Source of the DNA: an uncultured Gemmatimonadota bacterium
GTDB taxonomy: Bacteria; Gemmatimonadota; Gemmatimonadetes; Gemmatimonadales; Gemmatimonadaceae
DNA length: 64,000 nt
Assembly: GCA_902825965.1 (NCBI GenBank)
Contig: CADEDA010000001.1
Coordinates: 1 to 64,000 of the forward strand
Reading direction: 5' to 3'
Positions 1-7,815 of the stretch are shown one piece after another (position 1 is the stretch's first letter; the number at the start of each line of letters is the position of its first letter). A model generated the notes under the pieces. It did not search any database. It saw nothing but the letters and a program-made list of their open reading frames with translations, and was not told the origin of the DNA. The position numbers and the translations under genes were made by a program.

Positions 1-2024
1 CCGGTCACGGCCGACGGACCAGCGTTCGACGCGACGATGGTGTACGTGACCGTGCCGCCCTGGTTCACACCGGTCACACCGTCCGTCTTGGTGATCGAGA
101 GGTCCGACGTCGGCGTGATGACGGTGTTGTTGTCGGTCGCCGAGTTGTTGCCCGGCGTCGGGTCGGTCGCCCCGACCGGCACCGCGATGCTGGCCGTGTT
201 GCTGATCGTGCCCGCGCCACTCGCCGTCGCCGTCACGGTGAACGTCGCGCTGCCACCGTTCAACAGGTTCACGGACGCCGCGATGTTGCCCGTACCGCTC
301 GCCGGGCAGGACGAACCCGGGCTCGCGGTACAGGTCCAGCCCGATACGGTGATGTTGGCCGGGAAGTTGTCCGTCACCGTCGCGCCGGTCACCGCGTTGG
401 GGCCGGCGTTCGACGCCACGATGGTGTACGTGAGCCCGCTGCCTTGGTTCACCCCGGTGAGACCGTCCGACTTGGTGATGCCCAGGTTGGCCGAGGCGAT
501 CACCGTCGTCACGTCGTCGGTGCTGACGTTGTTGGTGTTCAGCGACGCCGGCTCGCCCCCGCCCGATACCCGCGCCCGATTCGTCACACTCGGCGCCGCC
601 GCAGCCGCCACGCCGACCGTCAGCGTGATCGTCGCCGTGCCCCCGTTCGCGGCGATCGCCGTCCCCGAGGTACAGGTCACCACCTGGCCCACGGCACCGC
701 AGGTGAAGCCACCACCCGTGCCCGACACGAAGCTCAACCCCGTGGGCAGCGTGTCCAGCACCGTCACCGTGCCGGCACTCGCCAGCCGTCCCTGATTGGT
801 GACGACGATCGAGTACACGCCGTTCACGTTCACCGTGAAGTTGCCCGTGTGCGACTTGGCGACCACCAGGTCCGTGCGCGCGTCGATCGTCGTGAGGTCG
901 GCGGCGACGTTGTTCGCGGTGAGCAGCGCGTTCGCGGCCGGTTCGCCACCGCCACTCACCCAAGCCCGGTTGGTCACGGTCGCGGGCGCCGTACCACTCA
1001 CCGTGGACGTGATGGTGATGTTGGGATAGGCCGCACCGGACGCAAGCACGCTCGCGCGCGTGCAGGTCACGATCTGGCCGGCGATGCCGCAGGTCCAGCC
1101 GGTGCCGGTGGCGGCCGTGGGCGTGAGACCGGCGGGCAACGTGTCGAGCACGGTCACCGTGCCGGACGTGGCGACGTTGCCCGAGTCGCGGACGGTGATC
1201 GTGTACTGCGCGTTCGTCTGGCCCTGCGTGAAGTTGCCGGTGTGCGACTTGCTGATCCGCAGGTCCACCGCGAGCATGCTCGCGAGGTCGCCGATGTCGA
1301 AGCCCTGCGCACCCAGGCTCGTGACGGCACCGCCGGCGACGGGCGCCACGTAGATCACCGAGCTGACGGCGGAGTTGGCAACCAGCAAGCGGCCCTGCCG
1401 GTCGAACGCCGAGCCCGTCACGGTGCCCGCCATGCCCGTGAGCGGGAACGCGGTCACGGCGCCACCGGCCAGGGGCACCTGGTAGACCGTGGTCCCGACC
1501 ACCGAGTAGAGGTTGCCGTTGGGGGCGAACGCCATGTCGCCGCCACCCGTCGGCATGCCGGTGATCACCGCACCCGCAGCCGTCGCCGCGCCGGTGGCTT
1601 GGTTGATCGTGTAGCGCTGCGTCGATCCGGTGTTGATGGCGTGCAGCGTGCCGGCGGCATCGAACGTCAGGCGCGGCAGGTACGGGATGCCGGCGCCGGT
1701 GCGGCCGAGGAACACCGGCGCGGTGGCCGGCGTGTTGGGGTTCCAGGTGAAGACCGAGTCGTTGCCGACGAGACCCGCGATGAAGAACAACACGCCGTCG
1801 GACGCGCGCTGCGCGATCGACGCCTTGTTGCCGCCGATCAGCGGGTTGTAGGCGGTGGCCGGCAGTCCGGCGCCAGGCCCGATGGTGCGGATGTTGTTCT
1901 GGTCCACGCTGTAGACCCAGAGCTGAGCCTGGGCGGTGGACGGCACACCAGTCACCACTGCCGTCAGCAGGACGGCAGCAGCGAACACCGAACGGGTACG
2001 CGTCAGTGCGCGAATCCCATTCAA
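1..2024 (-). CDS. Secreted DUF11-repeat (CARDB/Ig-like) protein, C-terminus beyond window edge
   Basis: Partial gene; about 674 codons are visible and the frame is still open at base 1. The frame starts at TTG 2024 (no ATG or GTG lies between it and the upstream in-frame stop; no clear ribosome site, so the start is uncertain). The N-terminus is a signal peptide (hydrophobic VFAAAVLLTAVV, cleavage near STAQAQ). Residues about 25-240 look like a beta-propeller-type region (repeated 'G..LYSV', 'G.LLVANS' strands). From about residue 245 come tandem domains of the DUF11 type ('DLRISKSHTGNF', 'DLVVAKSHTGNF', 'NLGITKSDG', 'DLSITKTDG' repeat starts). This suggests an extracellular or cell-surface stalk or adhesin. 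No enzymatic motif is seen. DUF11 proteins usually end in a sorting signal, which would lie outside the window. Confidence 0.85.
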   Translation of the reverse strand, partial: MNGIRALTRTRSVFAAAVLLTAVVTGVPSTAQAQLWVYSVDQNNIRTIGPGAGLPATAYNPLIGGNKASIAQRASDGVLFFIAGLVGNDSVFTWNPNTPATAPVFLGRTGAGIPYLPRLTFDAAGTLHAINTGSTQRYTINQATGAATAAGAVITGMPTGGGDMAFAPNGNLYSVVGTTVYQVPLAGGAVTAFPLTGMAGTVTGSAFDRQGRLLVANSAVSSVIYVAPVAGGAVTSLGAQGFDIGDLASMLAVDLRISKSHTGNFTQGQTNAQYTITVRDSGNVATSGTVTVLDTLPAGLTPTAATGTGWTCGIAGQIVTCTRASVLASGAAYPNITITSTVSGTAPATVTNRAWVSGGGEPAANALLTANNVAADLTTIDARTDLVVAKSHTGNFTVNVNGVYSIVVTNQGRLASAGTVTVLDTLPTGLSFVSGTGGGFTCGAVGQVVTCTSGTAIAANGGTATITLTVGVAAAAAPSVTNRARVSGGGEPASLNTNNVSTDDVTTVIASANLGITKSDGLTGVNQGSGLTYTIVASNAGPNAVTGATVTDNFPANITVSGWTCTASPGSSCPASGTGNIAASVNLLNGGSATFTVTATASGAGTISNTASIAVPVGATDPTPGNNSATDNNTVITPTSDLSITKTDGVTGVNQGGTVTYTIVASNAGPSAVT

Positions 2025-2173
2025 TAGAAAGGGACGAGCCGTCAGGCTACGCCCCCGAGATCGAGATAGGGAAAGTTCACGTCTGGAATCTCACAGGACC
2101 CAGACGACCAAAAAAGTCACGGTGTCACAAAATTCGCCATCGTGCCACTGTGACTCACATCACAATCACCCGC

Positions 2174-3166
2174 TCAAAGCTTGGGCATCCGGATTTCGGC
2201 GTGGTCGCCGAGCGTCACGGATCCGGTCACCCCCTCCACCACCACGGAGTCGCCGATCATCGACTCCGTCAGGATGCACGAGCTCAACGTGGTCCGGTCC
2301 CCGACGATGGTGTCGCGCAGGGTGCAGTTCGTCACCACGCAGTCCTTCCCGATCACGACGTTGGGGCCGAGGATGCAATCCGAGACCGTCGCGCCGTCCT
2401 CGATGCGCACCGGGTCGAGCACCTCGACGTTCTTGAGCCCGCGCGTCGGCAGCGAGGCCCGTCCCTGCTCCAGCATCACCGCGTTGGTCTCGAGCAGGGT
2501 GTCGAGCTTGCCGGCGTCGTACCACCCCGCCACGTCGATCACGCGGATCTTCGCGCCGTGCTCGATCATGTACTGGAACGCGTCGGTGAGGTAGTACTCG
2601 CCCTTGTTCGTCGGCTGCCGCAGCACGTGGTCGATGCCCTCGAACAGCAGCTTCCAGTTCCGGATGTAGTACAGGCCGATGTTCGCCCGCTTGGAGATCG
2701 GCGTGCTCGGCTTCTCCACGATCCTCGTCATGTGGCCGTTGGCGTCGGTCACCACCACGCCGAAGCGCTGGTAGTCCTCGACCTCCTTGGTCCAGATGAT
2801 CCCGTCGTCTTCGGACGTGCTGATCACCGAGAGGTCGGCATCGAAGATGGTATCGACGAAGATGATGAGCACCGGGGCGTCGACGTAGTCGCGCGCGAGG
2901 GCCACGGCGCCCGCGGTGCCGTCCTGCACCTTCTGCTCCACGAACACGCCCGGGATCGCGTAGGCGCTGCGCGCGTGCTTCTCCACCGCCTCCTTCAGGT
3001 GCCCGGTGATGTACACCACCTGGTCCACGTTCCCCAGCGTGGCGACGTCATCCATCACGTAGTCCATGACCGGTTTCCCGGCGACCTTGAGCATCGGCTT
3101 GGGCACGGTGTGCGTGTGCGGGCGGAGGCGGGTGCCCTTGCCGGCCAACGGGATGATCACCTTCAT
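2174..3166 (-). CDS. Sugar-1-phosphate nucleotidyltransferase with left-handed beta-helix tail
   Basis: 330 aa. The N-terminal nucleotidyltransferase fold has the signature AGKGTRLRP (residues 8-16) followed by PKPM (22-25), as in enzymes that make NDP-sugars from a sugar 1-phosphate and an NTP. From about residue 245 the sequence changes to hexapeptide-like repeats ('VRIEDGATVSDCILGPNVVIG'-type pattern), a left-handed beta-helix, as in long glucose-1-phosphate thymidylyl/uridylyl- and mannose-1-phosphate guanylyltransferases. Sugar and base cannot be decided from the sequence. The start ATG overlaps the cupin stop (ATGA), so the two are translationally coupled; together they point to nucleotide-sugar supply for envelope glycans. 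A 149-base gap separates its stop from the DUF11 gene start. Confidence 0.9.
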   Translation of the reverse strand: MKVIIPLAGKGTRLRPHTHTVPKPMLKVAGKPVMDYVMDDVATLGNVDQVVYITGHLKEAVEKHARSAYAIPGVFVEQKVQDGTAGAVALARDYVDAPVLIIFVDTIFDADLSVISTSEDDGIIWTKEVEDYQRFGVVVTDANGHMTRIVEKPSTPISKRANIGLYYIRNWKLLFEGIDHVLRQPTNKGEYYLTDAFQYMIEHGAKIRVIDVAGWYDAGKLDTLLETNAVMLEQGRASLPTRGLKNVEVLDPVRIEDGATVSDCILGPNVVIGKDCVVTNCTLRDTIVGDRTTLSSCILTESMIGDSVVVEGVTGSVTLGDHAEIRMPKL

Positions 3167-3516
3167 GGCGTCGTCTTCCCCTCTCGACCGTAGCGGTCGG
3201 ACAGTCGCACCACGTCATCGAGGTGCGGGGTGGATGCTTCCAGCACGTCGCAATCGGTCACCGCTTCCATCTGGTGGATCATGCCGGGGGTGTTCCGGAA
3301 GCTCTGGCCCTCCTCCAGCGTGACCTCCACCAGGCCATCGCCCTGGTCCACGCGATAGATCATGCGCCCGCGCAGCAGGTGCAGCGTCTCGTCCTTGATG
3401 TTGTGGTACTGCGTCGAGAGGGCATGCCCCGCCTTGATGTGCAGGACCTTCCCGACGTACTGGTCGGTGTGCGCCCAGATCATCTCGTGGCCCCACGGCT
3501 TCGGCACGATGCGCAC
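3163..3516 (-). CDS. Single-domain cupin, mannose-6-phosphate isomerase-like
   Basis: 117 aa from the GTG at 3516, chosen because AGGAGG lies ten bases upstream and the protein then begins MRIVPKPWGHE, the usual start of this family; a GTG at 3543 overlapping the ferredoxin stop (GTGA) is an alternative. The single beta-barrel carries the cupin metal-site pattern (G30-H31...Q36-Y-H38...E43, and a later H in 'GMIHQM'). Such proteins resemble the isomerase half of bifunctional ManC/phosphomannose isomerases and often sit beside sugar nucleotidyltransferases, as here. Whether it isomerises a sugar phosphate or only binds one is not decidable. Middle gene of a three-gene minus-strand operon. Confidence 0.85.
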   Translation of the reverse strand: MRIVPKPWGHEMIWAHTDQYVGKVLHIKAGHALSTQYHNIKDETLHLLRGRMIYRVDQGDGLVEVTLEEGQSFRNTPGMIHQMEAVTDCDVLEASTPHLDDVVRLSDRYGREGKTTP

Positions 3517-3539
3517 CGCGACCCGTCCTCCTGCTCCTG

Positions 3540-4163
3540 TCACGCGAACTCCTCCGATGGTGAAGCGACCAGGCTCGACGGGGTCGTCACGCAGGCGCCG
3601 AGGCACTGCCCGCATCCCGTACAGGCCGCACCGATCACCGGCCGGCCACGCGCATCCAGTCGCAGGGCGTCCTCCCCGATGGGGCAGACGCGCACGCAGA
3701 TCCCGCACTCCACGTCGCGCCAGGTGATGCAGCGCTCCGCCTCCACAACGACCTTCGCCATCTTGACGTCACGCCATCCCCACGGCGGCACCTCGAGCGC
3801 CGGGGTCGGACAGGCGCTCGCGCAGGGCATGGTCTCGCACATCACACAGGCGGTCACGTCCACCGACAGCACCGGCGTGCCCGACGCCAACCCCGCACTC
3901 GGCGGCAGCACGTGGATCGCCTGCACCGGGCAGGCCTTCACGCAGTCGCCGCAGCGCGTGCAGGCCGCGATGAACGCCGGTTCCGGCAGCGCCCCCGGCG
4001 GGCGCACATACGCCACCGGCGCGACCCGCTCGCTGAACGCCCCCACGGCCTCGCGCAGCGCGCGTTTCCACCCGGTGGTGAAGAACCCACGCCGGTCGAG
4101 CCGCCCGCCCCCCGCGTCACCCTGCCCCCCCGCCTCGGAGTGACCCCCCGCATCCTCCGTCAT
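3540..4163 (-). CDS. NapG/NapF-type ferredoxin with four [4Fe-4S] motifs
   Basis: 207 aa from ATG 4163 (MTEDAGG); the open frame extends further but upstream sequence overlaps the terminator hairpin. After a Gly/Asp-rich leader and a twin-arginine-like RRGFF comes no long hydrophobic stretch, so export is doubtful. Four cysteine clusters follow: CTRCGDCVKACP, CVMCETMPCASACP, CITWRDVECGICVRVCP and CTGCGQCLGAC, the third with the long C-x7-C-x2-C spacing of NapG-type proteins. Likely an electron-transfer ferredoxin. No nitrate reductase or other obvious partner is in the window; the downstream cupin and nucleotidyltransferase are unrelated in function, so the operon grouping is odd. Confidence 0.85.
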   Translation of the reverse strand: MTEDAGGHSEAGGQGDAGGGRLDRRGFFTTGWKRALREAVGAFSERVAPVAYVRPPGALPEPAFIAACTRCGDCVKACPVQAIHVLPPSAGLASGTPVLSVDVTACVMCETMPCASACPTPALEVPPWGWRDVKMAKVVVEAERCITWRDVECGICVRVCPIGEDALRLDARGRPVIGAACTGCGQCLGACVTTPSSLVASPSEEFA

Positions 4164-4199
4164 CCGCCAAACTTCGCCCTTCTCGGCCCCAAACAGTAG

Positions 4200-4225
4200 A
4201 GGGCCATCCGCATTCGGATGACCCT
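4200..4225 (-). terminator. Hairpin closing the ATP-synthase operon
   Basis: An 11-bp stem (AGGGCCATCCG with CGGATGACCCT, one G-T wobble) around the loop CATT lies 45 bases after the atpH stop and just before the ferredoxin start. The run of T after it on the minus strand is poor (CTACTGTTTGG), so it may act as an mRNA 3' stabiliser or a moderate terminator. Confidence 0.65.
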
Positions 4226-4269
4226 CATTGCGCGCTCGCCGCGGTCCGCTATCCACCCTCCGGCGCGAC

Positions 4270-4815
4270 TCAGCGCGCCGTCACCAACGCCGTCCGCAGC
4301 CGCTCCAGCCTCCGCTTCACCGACCCGTCCATCACGGTGTCGCCGACTCGGACCACCACACCGCCCAGGATCCGCGGGTCCACGGTCACGTGCGGCACCA
4401 CGACCTTCTTGAGTGCCTTGGTGAGCGAGGCCGTCAGCGACTCCCGCGCCGCAGCGTCGTACTCGCGGCTCACCGTCACCCGCGCGTGTACGCGGCCCTC
4501 GGCGGCATCGAGCAGGTTGTGGTACTCCACCGCGATCGCAGGCAGCAGCATCTGCCGACGGTTGCTCACCAGCTTCTGCACGAAACGCACGAAGTTCGGC
4601 GCCGCCTTGCCGGCCAGTGCCTTGCCGAGCACGACGTTCTTCTCGCCGGCGCTCACCTGGGGCGCCTCGAGGAAGTGCCGGAGCGTCGCGTCCTGCGCCA
4701 CCGCGTCGCCGAGCGCACTCACGAGTGCCCCCCACCCGGCGGTGTCGCTCGCCTTGCGGGCGAGCGCGAGCAACGCCTCGGCGTAGTTGCGCGCGATGGA
4801 GACGTCGCGCATCAC
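4270..4815 (-). CDS. atpH: ATP synthase F1 subunit delta (OSCP-like)
   Basis: 181 aa, normal length for the delta subunit that links the F1 head to the peripheral stalk. The N-terminus MMRDVSIARNYAEALLALA is the helical bundle start typical of the family ('A..YA.ALL.LA'), and the C-terminal part has 'VDPRILGGVVVRVGD', the conserved 'D..l.GG..i..gd' signature. The start ATG overlaps the atpF stop (4812-4815, ATGA). It is the last gene of this ATP-synthase operon; atpA, atpG, atpD and atpC do not follow. Confidence 0.97.
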   Translation of the reverse strand: MMRDVSIARNYAEALLALARKASDTAGWGALVSALGDAVAQDATLRHFLEAPQVSAGEKNVVLGKALAGKAAPNFVRFVQKLVSNRRQMLLPAIAVEYHNLLDAAEGRVHARVTVSREYDAAARESLTASLTKALKKVVVPHVTVDPRILGGVVVRVGDTVMDGSVKRRLERLRTALVTAR

Positions 4816-5381
4816 TTGCCCCCGAGCGAGCTCAGGTACTGCTCGACGATCGCCCGGTCGGCGGCGGCATCGAGCTTCTGCCCGATGAGCTTGCCGGCGC
4901 CGGCGAGCGCCAGGTCCACCGCCTCGCGGCGGAGCTCGTCGATCGCCTTCGCCTTCTCGCTCTCGATCTCCTTGCGGGCCCGGTCGAGCAGATCGGCCTG
5001 CTGCGTCCGCGTCTGCTCGAGCATCTCGCCGCGCATCGACTCGGCCGTCGCACGCCCCTCGGCGATGAAGCGCTGCGCCTCGCTGCGGGCGGCCTCGATC
5101 GCCGACTTCTGCTCGGCCAGCAGCTTCGCGGCCTCGTTGCGGTCCCGCTCCGCCGCCGCCATCGCGTCGGTGAGCGCCTGCTCACGCGAGCGCACCGCCT
5201 CCGTGATCGGGCCGAAGGCGAACTTGGCCAGGAGCACCATGAGGACGACGAAGATGAGCAGCGTCCACGTCATCAATCCGAGGTGCGGATCGAGCAGCCC
5301 GGGCTTCGCAGCGCCCTCGGCGGCAGAAGCCGGCGCGGCGGTCAGGGCGAGCAGGGCGAAAGCAATCAAAGAGCGGGACAT
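4812..5381 (-). CDS. atpF: ATP synthase Fo subunit b, with signal peptide
   Basis: 189 aa from ATG 5381. A signal peptide-like N-terminus (MSRSLIAFALLALTAAPASA) precedes the usual b-subunit transmembrane helix (about residues 35-55, 'MTWTLLIFVVLMVLLAKFAF'), then a long charged coiled coil rich in Ala, Glu, Arg and Lys to the C-terminus ('ESEKAKAIDELRREAVDLAL'). The b subunit is the peripheral stalk. The extra cleavable signal is unusual compared with Escherichia coli and is shared with AtpB here. The 177-base gap to atpE is filled by a G-rich/C-rich element. Confidence 0.95.
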   Translation of the reverse strand: MSRSLIAFALLALTAAPASAAEGAAKPGLLDPHLGLMTWTLLIFVVLMVLLAKFAFGPITEAVRSREQALTDAMAAAERDRNEAAKLLAEQKSAIEAARSEAQRFIAEGRATAESMRGEMLEQTRTQQADLLDRARKEIESEKAKAIDELRREAVDLALAGAGKLIGQKLDAAADRAIVEQYLSSLGGK

Positions 5382-5387
5382 GTGAAA

Positions 5388-5516
5388 TGAGGTGTGAGGT
5401 GGGAGGTGGGAGGTGTGAGGGACTGCCTCAAACCCTCCATCCCCTCGGGAGGATCGTGGATCCCGCATCGCAGGACCTCCACCATCCCCCGTCCAGCATC
5501 TACCATCGCAGCGTCA
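5388..5516. repeat. G-rich/C-rich bipartite intergenic element, copy 1 (atpE-atpF gap)
   Basis: On the plus strand, runs of the type GGTGGGAGGTGGGAGGTGTG are followed about 55-100 bases later by C-rich runs (CCTCCACCATCCCCCGTCC). The same two-arm layout recurs at 5944-6015 and 20147-20263, always between minus-strand genes. The arms are imperfectly complementary and the G-arm could form G-quadruplex DNA. Confidence 0.6.
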
Positions 5517-5558
5517 CGCGCGGGCCGCGGCGACGCCGCGACCCGCGCATGGCGATGC

Positions 5559-5837
5559 TCAGTTGAACTTGCCCTGGATCTGGAACGCGACGACGACGCC
5601 GAACAGCGCGGCGCCTTCGATGAAGGCCGCAAGGATCAGCGCAGCCGTCTGGATCTTGCCGGCGGCCTCGGGCTGACGCGCCATGCCCTCGACAGCCTGA
5701 CCGCCGATGCGGCCGATGCCCATGCCCGCACCGATCACGGCGAGGCCGGCGCCGAGACCGGCACCGATGAGGGACAGACCCTGGTTGTTGTTGGCGACCG
5801 TCTCAGCGGCAGCCTGGAAGAACGGGAAGATCGTCAT
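5559..5837 (-). CDS. atpE: ATP synthase Fo subunit c, proton type
   Basis: 92 aa. Two transmembrane helices joined by the polar loop ARQPEAAGK; helix 2 carries the ion-binding Glu in AAFIEGAALF. The carboxylate is followed by Gly, not Ser/Thr, and helix 1 lacks the Gln of sodium-binding rings (it reads MGIGRIGG), so proton coupling is expected. The gene is separated from both atpB and atpF by about 180 bases, unlike the other overlapping genes of the operon, and a G-rich/C-rich element lies in each gap. Since the ring needs many c copies per enzyme, these gaps are plausible sites for differential expression. Confidence 0.97.
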   Translation of the reverse strand: MTIFPFFQAAAETVANNNQGLSLIGAGLGAGLAVIGAGMGIGRIGGQAVEGMARQPEAAGKIQTAALILAAFIEGAALFGVVVAFQIQGKFN

Positions 5838-5943
5838 CGAATGAACCCTGAAGTGTGTGTACTGCCGTTGAACCGCGCGCCGTCCCGGCCGCTACCCGCC
5901 AACGAGCCGAGGCTCAGCGGGAATCCCTCAGCACTCGCCGAGG

Positions 5944-6015
5944 TACATGGAGAGGTGGAAGGTGTGAGGCGGGAGGTGTGAGGAACCACCATCCCCCATC
6001 CACCATCCACCATCT
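5944..6015. repeat. G-rich/C-rich bipartite intergenic element, copy 2 (atpB-atpE gap)
   Basis: Plus-strand arm GAGGTGGAAGGTGTGAGG then GCGGGAGGTGTGAGG is followed directly by CCACCATCCCCCATCC and further CCACCATC units. The composition and order match copies at 5388 and 20147. It lies just after the atpB stop. Confidence 0.6.
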
Positions 6016-6016
6016 C

Positions 6017-7015
6017 TCAATGGTGTGCCTCTCTGATCTGCCCGATGAAGACAGACGAAAGGAGCGTGAAGATGAACGCCTGCAGGAACGCCACGAGCAG
6101 CTCGAGCAGCATCACGAGCGTGGCCATCACGAACGGCCCCACGCTGATGACGTTGCCGAACGTGAAGATCAGGCCGACGAACGCGAGCACCACGATGTGG
6201 CCCGCAGTCATGTTCGCGAAGAGACGGATCGCCAGCGCGAACGGCTTGGTGAACTTCCCGATGATCTCCACCGGGCTCATGATCAGGAACAGCAGCGGCC
6301 GCATGAGGATCGGCAACTCGTTGTTCCAGTAGAAGATCGTGTTGAGGTAGCCGAGTCCCTGAGCGCGGATGCCGGCGAGCTCCACCGTGATGAACGTGAG
6401 GATCGCCAGCGTCGCGGTGACCGAGATGTTGCCGGTGGCCGTGGACCCGTAGGGCACGAGGCCCAGCAGGTTGAGCGTGAGGATGAAGAAGAACGCGGTG
6501 AGCAGGTAGGGCACGAAGCCCTCGCCATGATGCCCCACGTTCGGCAGGATGACCTCGTTGCGGATGTAGAGGATCATCGCTTCGATCGCGTTGGCCGCGC
6601 CCTTGGGCGCCACGCCCGCCCGCGAGGCACGCTGGTGCGCACCGGCCACCAGCAGCATCACGACGAACAGCACCGTCGCGCCGAGCAGCAGCATCACCAC
6701 GTGCTTGGACGGCGACATGTCGAGCGTCAGCGGCCCCACATGGATCGGCTCCCACTTGGGGAGATGCACTTCCTTGAAGAACGGGAACACCGGCCACGGC
6801 ACTTCCATGTGGTCGGAGTTCGTGATGTGCGGCGTGATGATGTCCACGGGGCCGGCGGCATGCTCCGCCTCGGGCGCGGCGTGCTGCGCCTGCGCCGCCA
6901 CCGCCGCGCTGTCCTGCACCGTGCTGTCGGTCGGCGCCGCGTGGTCCTGCGCCGCAAGCGGCGCAGCGAGCAACAACGTGGCAGCGAGGAGGGACTTGAA
7001 CATTCCGGGCTTCAT
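6017..7015 (-). CDS. atpB: ATP synthase Fo subunit a, with signal peptide and periplasmic extension
   Basis: 332 aa from ATG 7015, overlapping the upstream stop (ATGA). The membrane part has the hallmark helix with the essential arginine (LAIRLFANMTAGH) and the conserved 'NEVILPNVGHHGEGFVPYLLT' type segment, with five to six membrane helices. Before it lie a signal peptide (MKPGMFKSLLAATLLLAAPLAAQ) and a roughly 80-residue Ala/His/Glu-rich extension ('HAAPEAEHAAG') that should face the periplasm. A long N-terminal extension with a signal is known in some Bacteroidota-type a subunits. The proton channel itself appears intact. Confidence 0.96.
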   Translation of the reverse strand: MKPGMFKSLLAATLLLAAPLAAQDHAAPTDSTVQDSAAVAAQAQHAAPEAEHAAGPVDIITPHITNSDHMEVPWPVFPFFKEVHLPKWEPIHVGPLTLDMSPSKHVVMLLLGATVLFVVMLLVAGAHQRASRAGVAPKGAANAIEAMILYIRNEVILPNVGHHGEGFVPYLLTAFFFILTLNLLGLVPYGSTATGNISVTATLAILTFITVELAGIRAQGLGYLNTIFYWNNELPILMRPLLFLIMSPVEIIGKFTKPFALAIRLFANMTAGHIVVLAFVGLIFTFGNVISVGPFVMATLVMLLELLVAFLQAFIFTLLSSVFIGQIREAHH

Positions 7016-7356
7016 GATCGCAGAAAGAGAGGCTCGAGCATCATCGTGACGAAAAGGAACGCGACCAGGCTCATCAACGCCGGCCCCGACTCCAGGCCCA
7101 ACGCCGGGATCCCGACGAGGGCGTGCAACACCACCACCGCGAACCGCAGCAGCGATCCCAATCCCCACCCGGCGATCGGGTTCGACTTCACGAACGGTCG
7201 CGCGATCGCGAAGGCCAGCAGCTGCACCCCGAACGCGATCACCGCACTGCTCCACACCGACGGCGCCAACCCGGGCTTGAGCGTCGTGATCCCCCAGGCC
7301 CCACCGAAGATCACCACCGCCGCGAGCAGCGCGAACCAGAGCCATCCGAGCTTCAC
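7012..7356 (-). CDS. Small membrane protein of the ATP-synthase operon (AtpI-like)
   Basis: 114 aa from the GTG at 7356, which overlaps the atpZ stop (GTGA); its stop overlaps atpB. Three to four hydrophobic segments (e.g. LWFALLAAVVIFGGAWGI; SLVAFLFVTMMLEPLF) and no other motif. The position between atpZ and atpB, the size and the topology are those of the poorly conserved AtpI/subunit-I proteins thought to help c-ring assembly or ion supply. The assignment rests mainly on position. A longer open frame upstream of this start is antisense to the 7816 and 8690 genes and is not coding. Confidence 0.75.
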   Translation of the reverse strand: MKLGWLWFALLAAVVIFGGAWGITTLKPGLAPSVWSSAVIAFGVQLLAFAIARPFVKSNPIAGWGLGSLLRFAVVVLHALVGIPALGLESGPALMSLVAFLFVTMMLEPLFLRS

Positions 7357-7676
7357 CGGTCCTTCCGCCGTTCGCGTTCGTCCCGCCGTTGGTCGGCCAT
7401 CAGCATCCGATACATCGAGTAGAAGGCCGCGCCGGCACCGGTGAACACCCCCAGGTACAGGAACAGCGGTGCCGTGCCGAACCTTCGGTCCAACCATTGC
7501 CCAGCATACAGGAAGAGGAGGATCGAGGCGACGAACTGCAGCCCCAGACCCGCGTACTTCCCACCCGCCCCCAGCGAACCCCCGCTCCCCTCCCGTCGGA
7601 GCCCTGCCAACGCCTCGGGCAACGGCTTCTCTGGGCGGGTTTCTGGCCCGTCGGGTGACTGCGGCGCTTCGGGCAT
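7353..7676 (-). CDS. atpZ: AtpZ/AtpI-family Fo assembly protein
   Basis: 107 aa. A Pro/Glu-rich cytoplasmic N-terminus, then two transmembrane helices (GLGLQFVASILLFLYAGQWLD; FLYLGVFTGAGAAFYSMY) and a basic tail. The glycine-rich first helix followed by 'G.wLDrrfgt.Pl...G...G...g.y' is the signature of the ATPase gene 1 (AtpZ) family, which usually opens ATP-synthase operons. It is the first gene of this operon; the 139-base divergent gap to the 7816 gene should hold its promoter. Confidence 0.88.
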   Translation of the reverse strand: MPEAPQSPDGPETRPEKPLPEALAGLRREGSGGSLGAGGKYAGLGLQFVASILLFLYAGQWLDRRFGTAPLFLYLGVFTGAGAAFYSMYRMLMADQRRDERERRKDR

Positions 7677-7815
7677 TTCCGAGCCAAAAATTAGGCGCTT
7701 GTGAAAAAAAGCGCAAGCGAAGGCGTCTGCCTATCACCGTGGCTCCTAAGGACCTGTCCGTCCGGTCCGATACTAGGCGTACATCCCGCCAATGTGTCCC
7801 CGCCGGAGCCCCGCC

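Noticed and set aside
444-2027. Long plus-strand frame opposite the DUF11 gene
   Set aside because: Low-complexity Arg/Gly/His-rich translation without signal or domain; the minus strand encodes a clear signal peptide and DUF11 domains.
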